From Mycobacterium sp. MS1601 (GTDB taxonomy: Bacteria; Actinomycetota; Actinomycetes; Mycobacteriales; Mycobacteriaceae), in NCBI RefSeq assembly GCF_001984215.1, contig NZ_CP019420.1, positions 1,488,001-1,552,000 of the forward strand: DNA of 64,000 bases, in the 5' to 3' direction. A program made the position numbers and the translations under genes. The notes beneath the pieces are model-generated. The model was not told the DNA's origin. It saw only the letters and a list, made by a program, of their open reading frames with translations, and did no database searches. Positions 8,411 to 16,877 of this stretch are shown in pieces (the first letter of the stretch is position 1; every line of letters begins with the position of its first letter).

Positions 8411-11070
8411 GCTCTGCTGAGCACCGCCGTCTCGACGAGGCGAAATCCGGTGCGGTGCAGTGGCGCCGATGGGGTACCTACCTCAGCGAGCGGGCCTGGG
8501 GAACAGTTCGGGAAGACTACAGCGCCGATGGGCAGGCGTGGTCCTACTTTCCGTTCGACCACGCCCGCAGCCGGGCCTATCGCTGGAGCGAGGACGGCCT
8601 GGCTGGCTGGTGCGACCTGGACCAGACCATCTGCCTCGGTGTCGCGCTCTGGAATGAACGCGATCCCATCCTCAAAGAACGTCCCTACGGGCTGACCAAC
8701 GCCGACGGCAACCACGGCGAAGACGTCAAAGACTATTGGTTCTACACCGACAACGTGCCGACCCACGCCTACGCCGCGATGGTCTACAAATACCCCCATG
8801 CGGCGTTTCCTTACGAGGATCTGCTGCACACCAACCAATCTCGCGGACCCGATGCGGCCGAGTACGAGCTGTTCGACGCACTTCACGACGAGTGGCTGGC
8901 CCAACGGTACTTCGATGTCGCGGTGTCCTACGCGAAGGACGGCCCCGAAGATGTGTACTGCCGCGTGACTGTGACCAACCGTGGGCCGGAGTCCGCACCG
9001 ATCCACATACTTCCGCAGCTTTGGTACCGCAACACGTGGTCATGGAATATCGGTCAACAGCGACCCCGTATCACCGCGCACGGCACCGGCACCGCACGCA
9101 CCTGGCATCCAGCCCTCGGTGAACGCTGGTTCAGCGTCACCACATCAGACTCAAGCACACCACGACTGCTGTTCTGCGAAAACGAAACCAACAACCAACT
9201 GCTGTTCGGCGCACCGAACACGTCGTCCACCACCAAGGACGGCATCAACGACCACGTAGTCCACGGGATCGCCGGGGCAGTACATCCCACCGAAGGCAGC
9301 AAGGTCGCCGCACACACGACCAGAACTCTGCAGCCGGGCGAGACCTTCACCGTCACTGTCCGTTTCGCGACAGCACCATCCGGCACGGATGCGGACACGG
9401 TACTGGCGACCCGCAAGTCCGAGGCCGACGAGTTCTACGCCGACGTCGCGGCGCCGGATCTCACAGACGACGAACGGCTGGTACAGCGCCAGGCCCTGGC
9501 GGGGTTGCTGTGGTGCAAGCAGTACTACAACTACTCGGTACGCCGCTGGCTCAAGGGTGACCCCGGACAGCCCATCCCACCACAAACCCGCTGGACAGGA
9601 CGCAACAGCCGGTGGCAACACTTTGCCGTCACCGAGGTGATCCTGATGCCCGATGCCTGGGAGTACCCCTGGTTCGCAGCCTGGGATCTCGCGTTTCACT
9701 GCGTGGCGATGGCACTCATCGATCCCGAGTTCGCCAAAGCCCAGATCCTGGTCCTGCAGAGATCCACCGCACAGCACCCGCACGGCCAGATCCCGTCCTA
9801 TGAGTGGAAGTTCGGTGACACCAATCCGCCGGTTCATGCCTGGGCGGCGTGGCAGGTGTATCAACTCGATCGACTGCGCACCGGTGTCGGCGACAGGGAC
9901 TTCCTGGCCAACGCCTACCGCTCGTCCACGCTCAACGCCATGTGGTGGCTCAACCAGCGCGACAGCACCAACCGCGGAGTGTTCGGCGGCGGATTTCTCG
10001 GCATGGACAACATCGGGGTTTTCGATCGCGACGAACCACTACCAACCGGCGGGCAATTGGCACAGGTGGACGGCACAGCGTGGATGGCCGCACTGCTGAT
10101 TCACCTGCTGGAGATGGCGATCGAACTGTCGCACGACGACCCGAGCTACACCTACATGTTCAGCCGCTGGGTGTGGGATATCTGGCTTGTCGCCAACGCG
10201 CTGGAGAAAGGTACCTACCAGGTCAGCTTCTGGAATGACAAGACCGACTTCTACCACGATGTCATCGAGATGCCGGACGGGAGCAGCCGGTCGCTCGAAG
10301 TCTTCTCGATGCAGGCGATCGTGCCACTGTTCGCCGCCGTCGCCATTCCCGTCGGCGCCACCGACGTGATCTCAACCGTCCGGGACAATCTCGACGCGCT
10401 GGCCCGCATCTATGAGCACACCGCCGACGACGTACGGCTGGCGATGAGCGGCGGGGACGGCACCCACGTGATGATCGGCGTCGTGCACCAGGAGCGGCTC
10501 AACTCGATCCTGCGACGCTTACTGGACCCGGAACAGTTCTTGTCCCCCAACGGTATTCGCTCACTGTCGAGGTTTCATCGCGAAAACCCGTACACGTTCC
10601 GCGTAAACGGAACCGACTATCTTGTGGACTACCAGCCCGCCGAATCGGACAGTCGCATGTTCGGCGGGAACTCGAACTGGCGCGGTCCGGTATGGCTGCC
10701 GACGAATTTCCTACTGGTGCAAGCGCTCGACTCCTACGCCCGCTTCTTCGGTGACACCTACCATGTCCCTGACCCAGCTGCCCCCTCCTCTCAGATCACG
10801 CTGGGAGAGGTGGCCGACCGGATGGCGCGAAGACTCAGCGGTCTGGTGGTTCGCGATCCGGCGGGGCGACGACCTGTGTTCGGGAACAACGAGTACTTCC
10901 AGAACGACCCGCACTGGCGTGATCTGGTGCCGTTCCATGAGTATTTCGACGGCGACACCGGCCGTGGTCTGGGTGCCAGCCATCAAACCGGCTGGACCGC
11001 CACCGTAGCGCTACTGCTGCAGTTCAGAGGCAAATTGCATTTTGCCGGTGACGGACCCGCGGCTAGCTGA
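8386..11070 (+). CDS. large GH63-like glucosidase (MGH1-like glycoside hydrolase)
   Basis: An 894 aa protein of the bacterial GH63/mannosyl-oligosaccharide-glucosidase-like family, with an (alpha/alpha)6 barrel predicted in the C-terminal 500 residues. Recognisable segments are the RWTGRNSRWQHF region, WEYPWFAAWDLAFHCVAMAL, YEWKFGDTNPPVHAWA, and GGNSNWRGPVWLPTNFLLV near the C-terminus, where acidic catalytic residues are expected. No signal peptide is visible, so it is probably cytosolic. The start is uncertain: TTG at 8386 or GTG at 8398, both inside zwf. Location behind gnd-zwf suggests it frees glucose from an internal glucoside to feed the pentose phosphate pathway; that is inference. Confidence 0.85.
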   Translation: MASAVASLSSAEHRRLDEAKSGAVQWRRWGTYLSERAWGTVREDYSADGQAWSYFPFDHARSRAYRWSEDGLAGWCDLDQTICLGVALWNERDPILKERPYGLTNADGNHGEDVKDYWFYTDNVPTHAYAAMVYKYPHAAFPYEDLLHTNQSRGPDAAEYELFDALHDEWLAQRYFDVAVSYAKDGPEDVYCRVTVTNRGPESAPIHILPQLWYRNTWSWNIGQQRPRITAHGTGTARTWHPALGERWFSVTTSDSSTPRLLFCENETNNQLLFGAPNTSSTTKDGINDHVVHGIAGAVHPTEGSKVAAHTTRTLQPGETFTVTVRFATAPSGTDADTVLATRKSEADEFYADVAAPDLTDDERLVQRQALAGLLWCKQYYNYSVRRWLKGDPGQPIPPQTRWTGRNSRWQHFAVTEVILMPDAWEYPWFAAWDLAFHCVAMALIDPEFAKAQILVLQRSTAQHPHGQIPSYEWKFGDTNPPVHAWAAWQVYQLDRLRTGVGDRDFLANAYRSSTLNAMWWLNQRDSTNRGVFGGGFLGMDNIGVFDRDEPLPTGGQLAQVDGTAWMAALLIHLLEMAIELSHDDPSYTYMFSRWVWDIWLVANALEKGTYQVSFWNDKTDFYHDVIEMPDGSSRSLEVFSMQAIVPLFAAVAIPVGATDVISTVRDNLDALARIYEHTADDVRLAMSGGDGTHVMIGVVHQERLNSILRRLLDPEQFLSPNGIRSLSRFHRENPYTFRVNGTDYLVDYQPAESDSRMFGGNSNWRGPVWLPTNFLLVQALDSYARFFGDTYHVPDPAAPSSQITLGEVADRMARRLSGLVVRDPAGRRPVFGNNEYFQNDPHWRDLVPFHEYFDGDTGRGLGASHQTGWTATVALLLQFRGKLHFAGDGPAAS

Positions 11071-11076
11071 AACGCC

Positions 11077-11322
11077 TCAGAGGACGCCGATACCGCCACC
11101 CCAGGGCCACATTCCGAACTGTGTCTCCCCCAGCTCACCGGGAGAAGTGGTGAGCTGGGCGTTACCGGGGCTTTGACAGACCGTCGAAGTACCCGAAACG
11201 ATGTTGCCCGCATTCGTGCAGGACGGCATGTCCGGCTCCTCGGCCGATGCCAGGGGTGCAGCCACCGTGCACCCGATCGCACCGGCGGCGAGCAACGTTG
11301 CGACTGTCCAACGCGACTTCAT
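11077..11322 (-). CDS. small secreted protein
   Basis: An 81 aa exported protein: signal peptide MKSRWTVATLLAAGAIGCTVAAPLASA (cleavage near ASA-EE, cited in parts), then a mature part of about 55 residues with two cysteines (PSCTNAG and TVCQSPG) and a Trp/Gly-rich end (MWPWGGGIGVL). AAAGG lies 8 bases before the ATG at 11322, which decides against the longer frame to 11472. I do not know the family. It converges on the glucosidase with a six-base gap. Confidence 0.75.
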   Translation of the reverse strand: MKSRWTVATLLAAGAIGCTVAAPLASAEEPDMPSCTNAGNIVSGTSTVCQSPGNAQLTTSPGELGETQFGMWPWGGGIGVL

Positions 11323-11505
11323 CTTGACGACCTTTGGTTGCATCCGATGATGATAGGCCCTAGATCGAGAACCCTGGAGAACCAGCCCGCGCGCAGCATG
11401 AACCGGCCTCGGCGACACACTGTTCGGGGGCATGCCGGTACCGCTAATCACCTCACTGGCATAGAGTGACATTTCGACCTAACACTCTGCAGGAGGAGCT
11501 GAACG

Positions 11506-11883
11506 ATGTTGCTGACCACCCGTCGAGTAGTTGTTGGTACCGCGGGGAGCTTGGCCGCCGGCATCGTCATCCTCACCTCTGCACAGTCAGCCGTCGCCGA
11601 GCCGGCAGCACCGCCGGCAAACTGCAGTGCTGCCGATCTCGCAGGTGTGGCTGCCGGCGTATCGACAGCAACGTCGGCGTACCTGTTCGCTCATCCTCCG
11701 GTCAACGACTTCTTCACCAGCCTGCAGCCGCTCGGCAATGATCAGAAGCAAGCCAAGGTGGACGAGTACTTCATCGCCAATCCCCAGGTCGCCGGCGAGC
11801 TCAAGGCGATTCGTAAGCCACTACAGGATGTCAAGATTCGGTGCGGCGACACCAATGGCGACGGCGTCGTCGACATTCTCTGA
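11506..11883 (+). CDS. hemophore-related secreted protein (Rv0203/Rv1174c-like)
   Basis: A 125 aa exported protein. The signal peptide includes GSLAAGIVILTSAQSAVA, cleaved before EPAAPP. The mature part has the mycobacterial hemophore-like layout: NCSAADLAGVAAGVS, a helical region with FFTSLQPL, and a second cysteine near the end (KIRCGDTNGDG), so one disulfide. Members of this family bind heme or are secreted relatives of unknown role. GGAGGAG precedes the ATG. No iron box (IdeR) is evident upstream. Confidence 0.75.
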   Translation: MLLTTRRVVVGTAGSLAAGIVILTSAQSAVAEPAAPPANCSAADLAGVAAGVSTATSAYLFAHPPVNDFFTSLQPLGNDQKQAKVDEYFIANPQVAGELKAIRKPLQDVKIRCGDTNGDGVVDIL

Positions 11884-12112
11884 TCCTGGCGTCGCCCGGT
11901 CCGCAGCCCTTGGCTTCGGGCCGTTGGAGTGGCAACGCAACTGTCGGCTTTGTGCAGGTAAGACAACGGGCGCTCCTGGCTCCTGACGGATGCCGCTGAT
12001 TTGCCAGATGTGCTGGACGGCGACTGTGCGGCAGGCCCAAACCGAATGCGGATGCTGCTGCAGAAGTTTGTTGCCATCGCCACTTATCCACAGTCAAGCT
12101 ACGGTGAAGCGC

Positions 12113-13900
12113 GTGGGAAACAACGGCACTGCAAATTTGGGGACCTCCACCGAAGGCGCTTCCACTCCCGCACCAAGCCAACAATCCAGCGAACGCATCC
12201 GGCTGGGTGAGTGGGCAGGCGGCATCGCCGACGAGCCCGCCCACCTCCCGTCGATTCGCATCGGGCGACGCTGGATCAGTTCTGTGTGGCTTGTGCCGCT
12301 GGCACTCGTCGGGTTGATCGTGGGTGTTGCCGTTGCCCAGCATCTGCGACAGTTCGGCTGGATGCAGGACTTCATCCTGCGCTACCCCGGGACAACGGCC
12401 ACCAGAGGCGCCATCGATCCCGGCATCCCGGCCTGGCTGCGGTGGAGCCACCTGTTCAACATCGTGTTCATGATGTTCATCATCCGGGCGGGTCTGCAGA
12501 TCCTGGCTGATCACCCACGCCTGTACCTCAATTCGGGCAGCACCCCCGGCACCGCCTGGTTGCGGTTGCGCGGACCCGTGCCAGCAGATCGGCTGAATCC
12601 GACCGAGCCGGCCCGCGTGTGGACCGCCAAAGACGACTCGGTGTCACTGCCCAAATGGATCGGCATACCCGGGGTGCGTCATACGATCGGCTTGGCCCGC
12701 TGGTGGCACTTCACTTTCGACGCTCTCTGGCTGCTCAACGGAATCATCTTCTATGTATTGCTTTTCACAACCGGACAGTGGCGACGGATCGTGCCGCAGT
12801 CCTGGGACGTGATCCCGAATGCGATATCGACACTGGTGCAGTACCTGTCGTTGGACTTCCCGGCCAATGACGGTTTCGTGGCTTACAACGGGCTGCAATT
12901 GCTTGCCTACTTCCTGACGGTGTTCGTCTTCGCCCCACTGGCCTTCGTCACGGGCATGCTGCAGGCACCGGCAATCGCCGCACGTTTCGGCTTGGGCAGC
13001 GGCCCAGCCAATCGGCAGATCGCCCGCTCGATTCACTTTCTGGTGCTGGCCTGGATGGTGTTTTTCATCGTGGTTCACACCGTCATGGTCTTCAGTACCG
13101 GACTGATCGGGAACTTGAACCACATCGTGTTCGGTACCAACACCCAGTCATACTGGGCGCTGGCGATCTATCTGGTTGCGATGTCGGCCATCGTGGCGTT
13201 GTGGCTCTTGGCCTCGCCCGTCACCATCCGACACCCACGCGCCGTCCAGAAGATCGGCCAAGCGTCGATAGGCCGGATCAAGGGGCTGATGGAGTGGTTT
13301 CATCCCCGCGCCAACTACTCGGAAAAAGACATCTCGCCCTACTTCTGGGCCAACGGCACGCTTCCGACATCCAAGCTCTATCGTCGACTTCAAAGTAGCA
13401 ACTGGGCTGATTACACACTGCGCGTACATGGATTGGTCGAGCATCCCACCGATTTTCCGTACGCCGAACTGCTGGCAATGGACAAACACGAGCAGATAAC
13501 CCAGCACTACTGCATCCAGGGTTGGTCCGGCATCGCCAAATGGGGCGGCGTCCGAATGGCCGACATCGTGCAGATCGTCAAGCCGTTGCCATCGGCCAAA
13601 TGGGTGGTATTCCGTTCCTTTGCCGATGGTTCGGAACCCGGCGGTGGCCGCTACTACGACTGTCACAAGATCGAACACATGCGCCATCCGATGGCCCTCC
13701 TGGCCTACGAGATGAACGATGCGCCGCTATCCGAAACCCACGGGGCACCGTTGCGGTTGCGCAATGAAGTCGAGCTGGGTTTCAAACAGGTCAAGTGGAT
13801 AGAGTCCATCGAGTTCGTCGAGGGCTTCGAGCACATCGGTAAGGGACACGGCGGATACAACGAGGACCACGAGTATTTCGGCTACCGAATGCCGATCTGA
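12113..13900 (+). CDS. cytochrome b561 / sulfite-oxidase-like molybdopterin oxidoreductase fusion
   Basis: A fusion of a membrane cytochrome b561-type domain and a molybdopterin domain. After a hydrophilic leader there are about five membrane segments (SSVWLVPLALVGLIVGVAVA; histidines in RWSHLFNIVFMMFIIRAG, RWWHFTFDALWLLNG and SIHFLVLAWMVFFIVVHTV as heme ligands). From about residue 400 the sulfite oxidase fold follows, with the Mo-binding cysteine in QHYCIQGWSG and the RNEVELGFKQVKWIESIEF end. No twin-arginine signal, so the Mo domain orientation is unclear. Start uncertain: GTG at 12113 (TACGGT seven bases before, leaderless style) or 12104. Confidence 0.85.
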   Translation: MGNNGTANLGTSTEGASTPAPSQQSSERIRLGEWAGGIADEPAHLPSIRIGRRWISSVWLVPLALVGLIVGVAVAQHLRQFGWMQDFILRYPGTTATRGAIDPGIPAWLRWSHLFNIVFMMFIIRAGLQILADHPRLYLNSGSTPGTAWLRLRGPVPADRLNPTEPARVWTAKDDSVSLPKWIGIPGVRHTIGLARWWHFTFDALWLLNGIIFYVLLFTTGQWRRIVPQSWDVIPNAISTLVQYLSLDFPANDGFVAYNGLQLLAYFLTVFVFAPLAFVTGMLQAPAIAARFGLGSGPANRQIARSIHFLVLAWMVFFIVVHTVMVFSTGLIGNLNHIVFGTNTQSYWALAIYLVAMSAIVALWLLASPVTIRHPRAVQKIGQASIGRIKGLMEWFHPRANYSEKDISPYFWANGTLPTSKLYRRLQSSNWADYTLRVHGLVEHPTDFPYAELLAMDKHEQITQHYCIQGWSGIAKWGGVRMADIVQIVKPLPSAKWVVFRSFADGSEPGGGRYYDCHKIEHMRHPMALLAYEMNDAPLSETHGAPLRLRNEVELGFKQVKWIESIEFVEGFEHIGKGHGGYNEDHEYFGYRMPI

Positions 13901-13939
13901 CTCCGCAAGGGCCCGCCGCTGAAGTCGCCGGCCACCATC

Positions 13940-15103
13940 ATGGGGATCACAAAGACAGGGAGTGTCAGAGTTTTGGGTGTGCGAAGCCGCGTATTGGCCG
14001 CGATCGTGTTCTGGCTTGTTCTCGTTTCCGGGACACCGCCGGCCAGCGCAGAACCCGCGCTCGACAGCGATCCACAAACCAAAACCATCGCCGTACACAC
14101 CCTGGAACCGTTTGTGATGAAGAACAGCAGCGGTCAGCTGACCGGCTTCAGTATCGATCTGTGGAACGAGGTCGCGCTGCGGCTCGGTTGGACCACCGAG
14201 TTTGTCGAAACCGCCAATGTCGGAGAGCAGTTGGCAGCCATATCCGATGGGCGCGCCGATGTTGCGGTGGGCGCGATCTCGTTGACCTCCGAACGAGAGC
14301 GATCTTTCGATTTCTCGCAACCGACTCTTGATGCCGGACTTCAGATCATCGTGCCGGTGCATGACACCCGACCGTCGGTCCCCGGCCTCGGTGGCTACCT
14401 CGACCTACTGCTGTCCTGGACGATGCTCGTGTGGCTCAGTGCCGCTGTAGTCGTCAGCATCGTGCCGACTCATGTCTTTTGGCTGATCGAGCGGCGCAGC
14501 AAGAATCCGGTGGTCTCACGATCGTATTTCCCCGGTATCTTCCAATCTTTCGGCTGGGGTATCGGATCGCTGGTTGGACGTCAAAGCACGTCAGCAACAA
14601 GGACTTTCACCAAGGCTCTGGCGATACTATGGGGCTTCGCCGGCATCGTATTCGTCTCGTTCTACACCGCGAACCTCAGCGCCACGCTGACCGTCACCAA
14701 GTTGGACGCAAAGATCACCGGCCCGGCCGACCTGTATGAAAAGTCCGTCGCAACCGTCCGAGACACCACTGCGGCCGCCTACCTACACAACATGGGCATC
14801 GAGGCCACCCAAACCGACACCATCGAAGACGCCTATCACCTGCTTCGCGAAGAGGGTTATGACGCAGTGGTGTTCGACGCGCCGGTACTGCGTTACTACG
14901 TCGCACATCGAGGTGAGGGGGTGGCGGTCATGGCCGGACCGGTCTTCCAGGACGAGAACCAGGGCTTCGTCTTCAACATCAACAGCCCGCTGCGTAAGCC
15001 GATAAATCAGGCGCTGTTCCAAATGCGAGAAGACGGAACATACAACATGATAAAAGAGAAGTGGTTCGGAGACGATGTGGCGACCGCAGGTGACGCTGGC
15101 TGA
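13940..15103 (+). CDS. ionotropic glutamate receptor-like ligand-gated channel
   Basis: A 387 aa protein whose domain order is that of prokaryotic glutamate receptors: signal peptide (ending PPASA), ligand domain half S1 (KTIAVHTLEPFVMKNSSGQ, then LTSERERSFDFSQPT with the carboxylate-binding Arg), TM1 (about 152-178), re-entrant pore helix (GIFQSFGWGIGSLVG), TM2 ending in SFYTANLSATLTV, then half S2 (to about residue 378, with YDAVVFDAPVLRYYV). SFYTANLSATL closely resembles the SYTANLAAF gate of animal receptors. The pore lacks the TVGYG potassium filter of GluR0. Ion and ligand are unknown; amino acids are likely. Confidence 0.82.
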   Translation: MGITKTGSVRVLGVRSRVLAAIVFWLVLVSGTPPASAEPALDSDPQTKTIAVHTLEPFVMKNSSGQLTGFSIDLWNEVALRLGWTTEFVETANVGEQLAAISDGRADVAVGAISLTSERERSFDFSQPTLDAGLQIIVPVHDTRPSVPGLGGYLDLLLSWTMLVWLSAAVVVSIVPTHVFWLIERRSKNPVVSRSYFPGIFQSFGWGIGSLVGRQSTSATRTFTKALAILWGFAGIVFVSFYTANLSATLTVTKLDAKITGPADLYEKSVATVRDTTAAAYLHNMGIEATQTDTIEDAYHLLREEGYDAVVFDAPVLRYYVAHRGEGVAVMAGPVFQDENQGFVFNINSPLRKPINQALFQMREDGTYNMIKEKWFGDDVATAGDAG

Positions 15104-15117
15104 GTTCGCCCGCGCTC

Positions 15118-15537
15118 CTACGCCGGATCACCGCCGGCACCGGAGAGTCTGTTCGCTTGGCCGCGGGTGCGGTACACCAGGACCGCCATCGCAGCGGCCA
15201 CCTCCACCGCGGCAATCACGGTGGCGGTGCCCATCAACCTCGATGGGGTTGTGCCCACGAGCTGAACCGGGACACCGTGCCGGTGGCCTGCACTGCTCAG
15301 GTGCAGGGCCACCATGCCCAGGTTCATCAGCGCCACCAGCATCCACGCGCGGATTGAGCCGGCGCGCCACAGCTCCCACGCACAGAACAGGCACACCCCC
15401 AGCATCGTCGACAAGAGCACGGCCACTGCCAGGGAACCCGCGTGCCCCAGCATCAGCGCATGCAGCACCGCCGAGGCGACTGCCAACAGCGCGCAGACCC
15501 GCCTGGCGGTGAGCACGCACGCGGGCCTTATGGACAT
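15118..15537 (-). CDS. four-helix membrane protein of unknown function
   Basis: A 139 aa protein with four predicted membrane segments (about residues 12-32, 36-56, 63-82 and 102-122) and a short hydrophilic tail. A histidine is found in the first segment (LHALMLGHAGS) and others in VALHLSSAGHRHG; such His-rich small four-helix proteins occur in actinobacteria without a firm role. It converges on the receptor-like gene with a 14-base gap. I do not recognise a named family. Confidence 0.7.
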   Translation of the reverse strand: MSIRPACVLTARRVCALLAVASAVLHALMLGHAGSLAVAVLLSTMLGVCLFCAWELWRAGSIRAWMLVALMNLGMVALHLSSAGHRHGVPVQLVGTTPSRLMGTATVIAAVEVAAAMAVLVYRTRGQANRLSGAGGDPA

Positions 15538-15588
15538 GGCTCAACTGTGGCAGGCCCGGCCGACATCCGCTGGCCGACCGGGGAACTC

Positions 15589-15950
15589 TCAGACTCGGTG
15601 CGCCACCGCCAGCGGCTCGGACACCTTGTCGGTCGAGATCAGACCACGCTTAGGCAGTTCCGGGAACAGCAGTTCGGCGATGTCGGTGAAGGTGTGCGGA
15701 CGGACCGCATGGAAGACGTTCACGCCGGCGATGCCGGCGTCGCGCCATTCCTCCAGTTTGTCGGCCACCTGCTCCGGGGTGCCCACGATTCGGCTGCTGC
15801 GTTCCAAGGCGCGGCCCGGGTCGGCGACCGTGGGGTCATCGGTGCCCGCGGACTCACCCTGTGCCCGAGCGCGAGTTTCTTGGATCAGACTCCGCGCCCA
15901 CGCGGGTTCGGGGCTCGAGATGCACCCCGGGCCACCATGGGAGCGTGAGC
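15589..15950 (-). pseudogene. 3' remnant of a luciferase-like (NtaA-type) monooxygenase gene
   Basis: The last 75 or so codons read RIVGTPEQVADKLEEW...FPELPKRGLISTDKV, which is the C-terminal end of the nitrilotriacetate monooxygenase A / SnaA branch of luciferase-like proteins (usually about 440 aa). The rest of the gene is missing: the HMG-CoA lyase stop lies at 15972. No start codon with a binding site serves this piece. The 5' limit given is approximate. It probably marks a deletion at the end of the operon. Confidence 0.6.
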
Positions 15951-15971
15951 ACGCACCGTCGGCAGTTGCAA

Positions 15972-16877
15972 TCAGCGTGGTTGCAGCGCCGCTGCCACCC
16001 GCGACTGGGTGGGCTTGCCCAAGGCCCGGGTCATCGCGGCCCCCGCGTCGACGACAGCTTCGAGGTTCACACCCGTCTCGATGCCGAGTCCGGTCAGCAT
16101 CCACAGCAGATCCTCGGTGGCCAGGTTTCCCGTGGCCGAGCCGGCAAAAGGGCAGCCGCCGATGCCGCCCGCGGAGGCATCGAACGTGCTGACTCCGGCC
16201 CGCAGTCCGGCGTGCACATTGGCCAGCGCCTGGCCATAGGTGTCGTGAAAGTGCAGCGCCAACCGGCTGACATCGGCGTGCGCTGCGACCAGTGCCGCGA
16301 CATGTCCGGCGGTGCCGACTCCGATGGTGTCGCCCAGCGACACCTCGTAACACCCGGCGTCGAACAGCTCCTGAGACACCGCCGCGACGGCCGACGGTGC
16401 CACAGCCCCTTCCCACGGGTCGCCGAAGCACATCGACACGTAGCCACGCACGGTCAGACCGTTCTCCAGCGCAGCCACGGTGACAGATTGTGCCGCCTCG
16501 ATGGCCGCCGAACGTGTGCTGTTGAGATTGCGCTTGGCGAAAGACTCTGTGGCACTGACAAACACCGCGACCGATCGAGCCCCCGACTCCAGGGCTCGGT
16601 CCAGGCCGCGGCGGTTCGGCACCAGCACCGGATACGGCGTCAGGTCCGGTCCGAGGTTGGCGAGCACCTCGGCGGCATCGGCCAACTGCGGCACCCAGCG
16701 CGGTGAGACGAAGCTCGTCGCCTCCACGATGGGCAGGCCGGCCGCCCGCAGCGCCCGGATGAAGGCGACCTTCTCCCCCGTCGGCACCACGGCTTTCTCG
16801 GCCTGCAGCCCGTCGCGCGCACCCACCTCGTAGACGGTGACGCGGCTGGGTAGTCCCGGCTCCGGGTACACCGTCAT
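15972..16877 (-). CDS. hydroxymethylglutaryl-CoA lyase
   Basis: TIM-barrel lyase that cleaves HMG-CoA to acetyl-CoA and acetoacetate. Family marks are VYEVGARDGLQAEK (catalytic Arg and metal Asp), IVEATSFVSPRWVPQLAD, the SLGDTIGVGT strand, the metal histidines in LALHFHDTYGQALAN, and the signature loop GGIGGCPFAGSATGNLATED with the active-site Cys. About 301 aa, normal. The ATG at 16877 overlaps the TctA-like stop as ATGA. Close homologues act on citramalyl-CoA or other 3-hydroxy-acyl-CoAs, so substrate is not certain. Confidence 0.9.
   Translation of the reverse strand: MTVYPEPGLPSRVTVYEVGARDGLQAEKAVVPTGEKVAFIRALRAAGLPIVEATSFVSPRWVPQLADAAEVLANLGPDLTPYPVLVPNRRGLDRALESGARSVAVFVSATESFAKRNLNSTRSAAIEAAQSVTVAALENGLTVRGYVSMCFGDPWEGAVAPSAVAAVSQELFDAGCYEVSLGDTIGVGTAGHVAALVAAHADVSRLALHFHDTYGQALANVHAGLRAGVSTFDASAGGIGGCPFAGSATGNLATEDLLWMLTGLGIETGVNLEAVVDAGAAMTRALGKPTQSRVAAALQPR

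Noticed and set aside
12619..12870. Small plus-strand frame within the b561/Mo fusion gene
   Set aside because: Out of frame shadow of the larger gene, no start signal and no conserved features.
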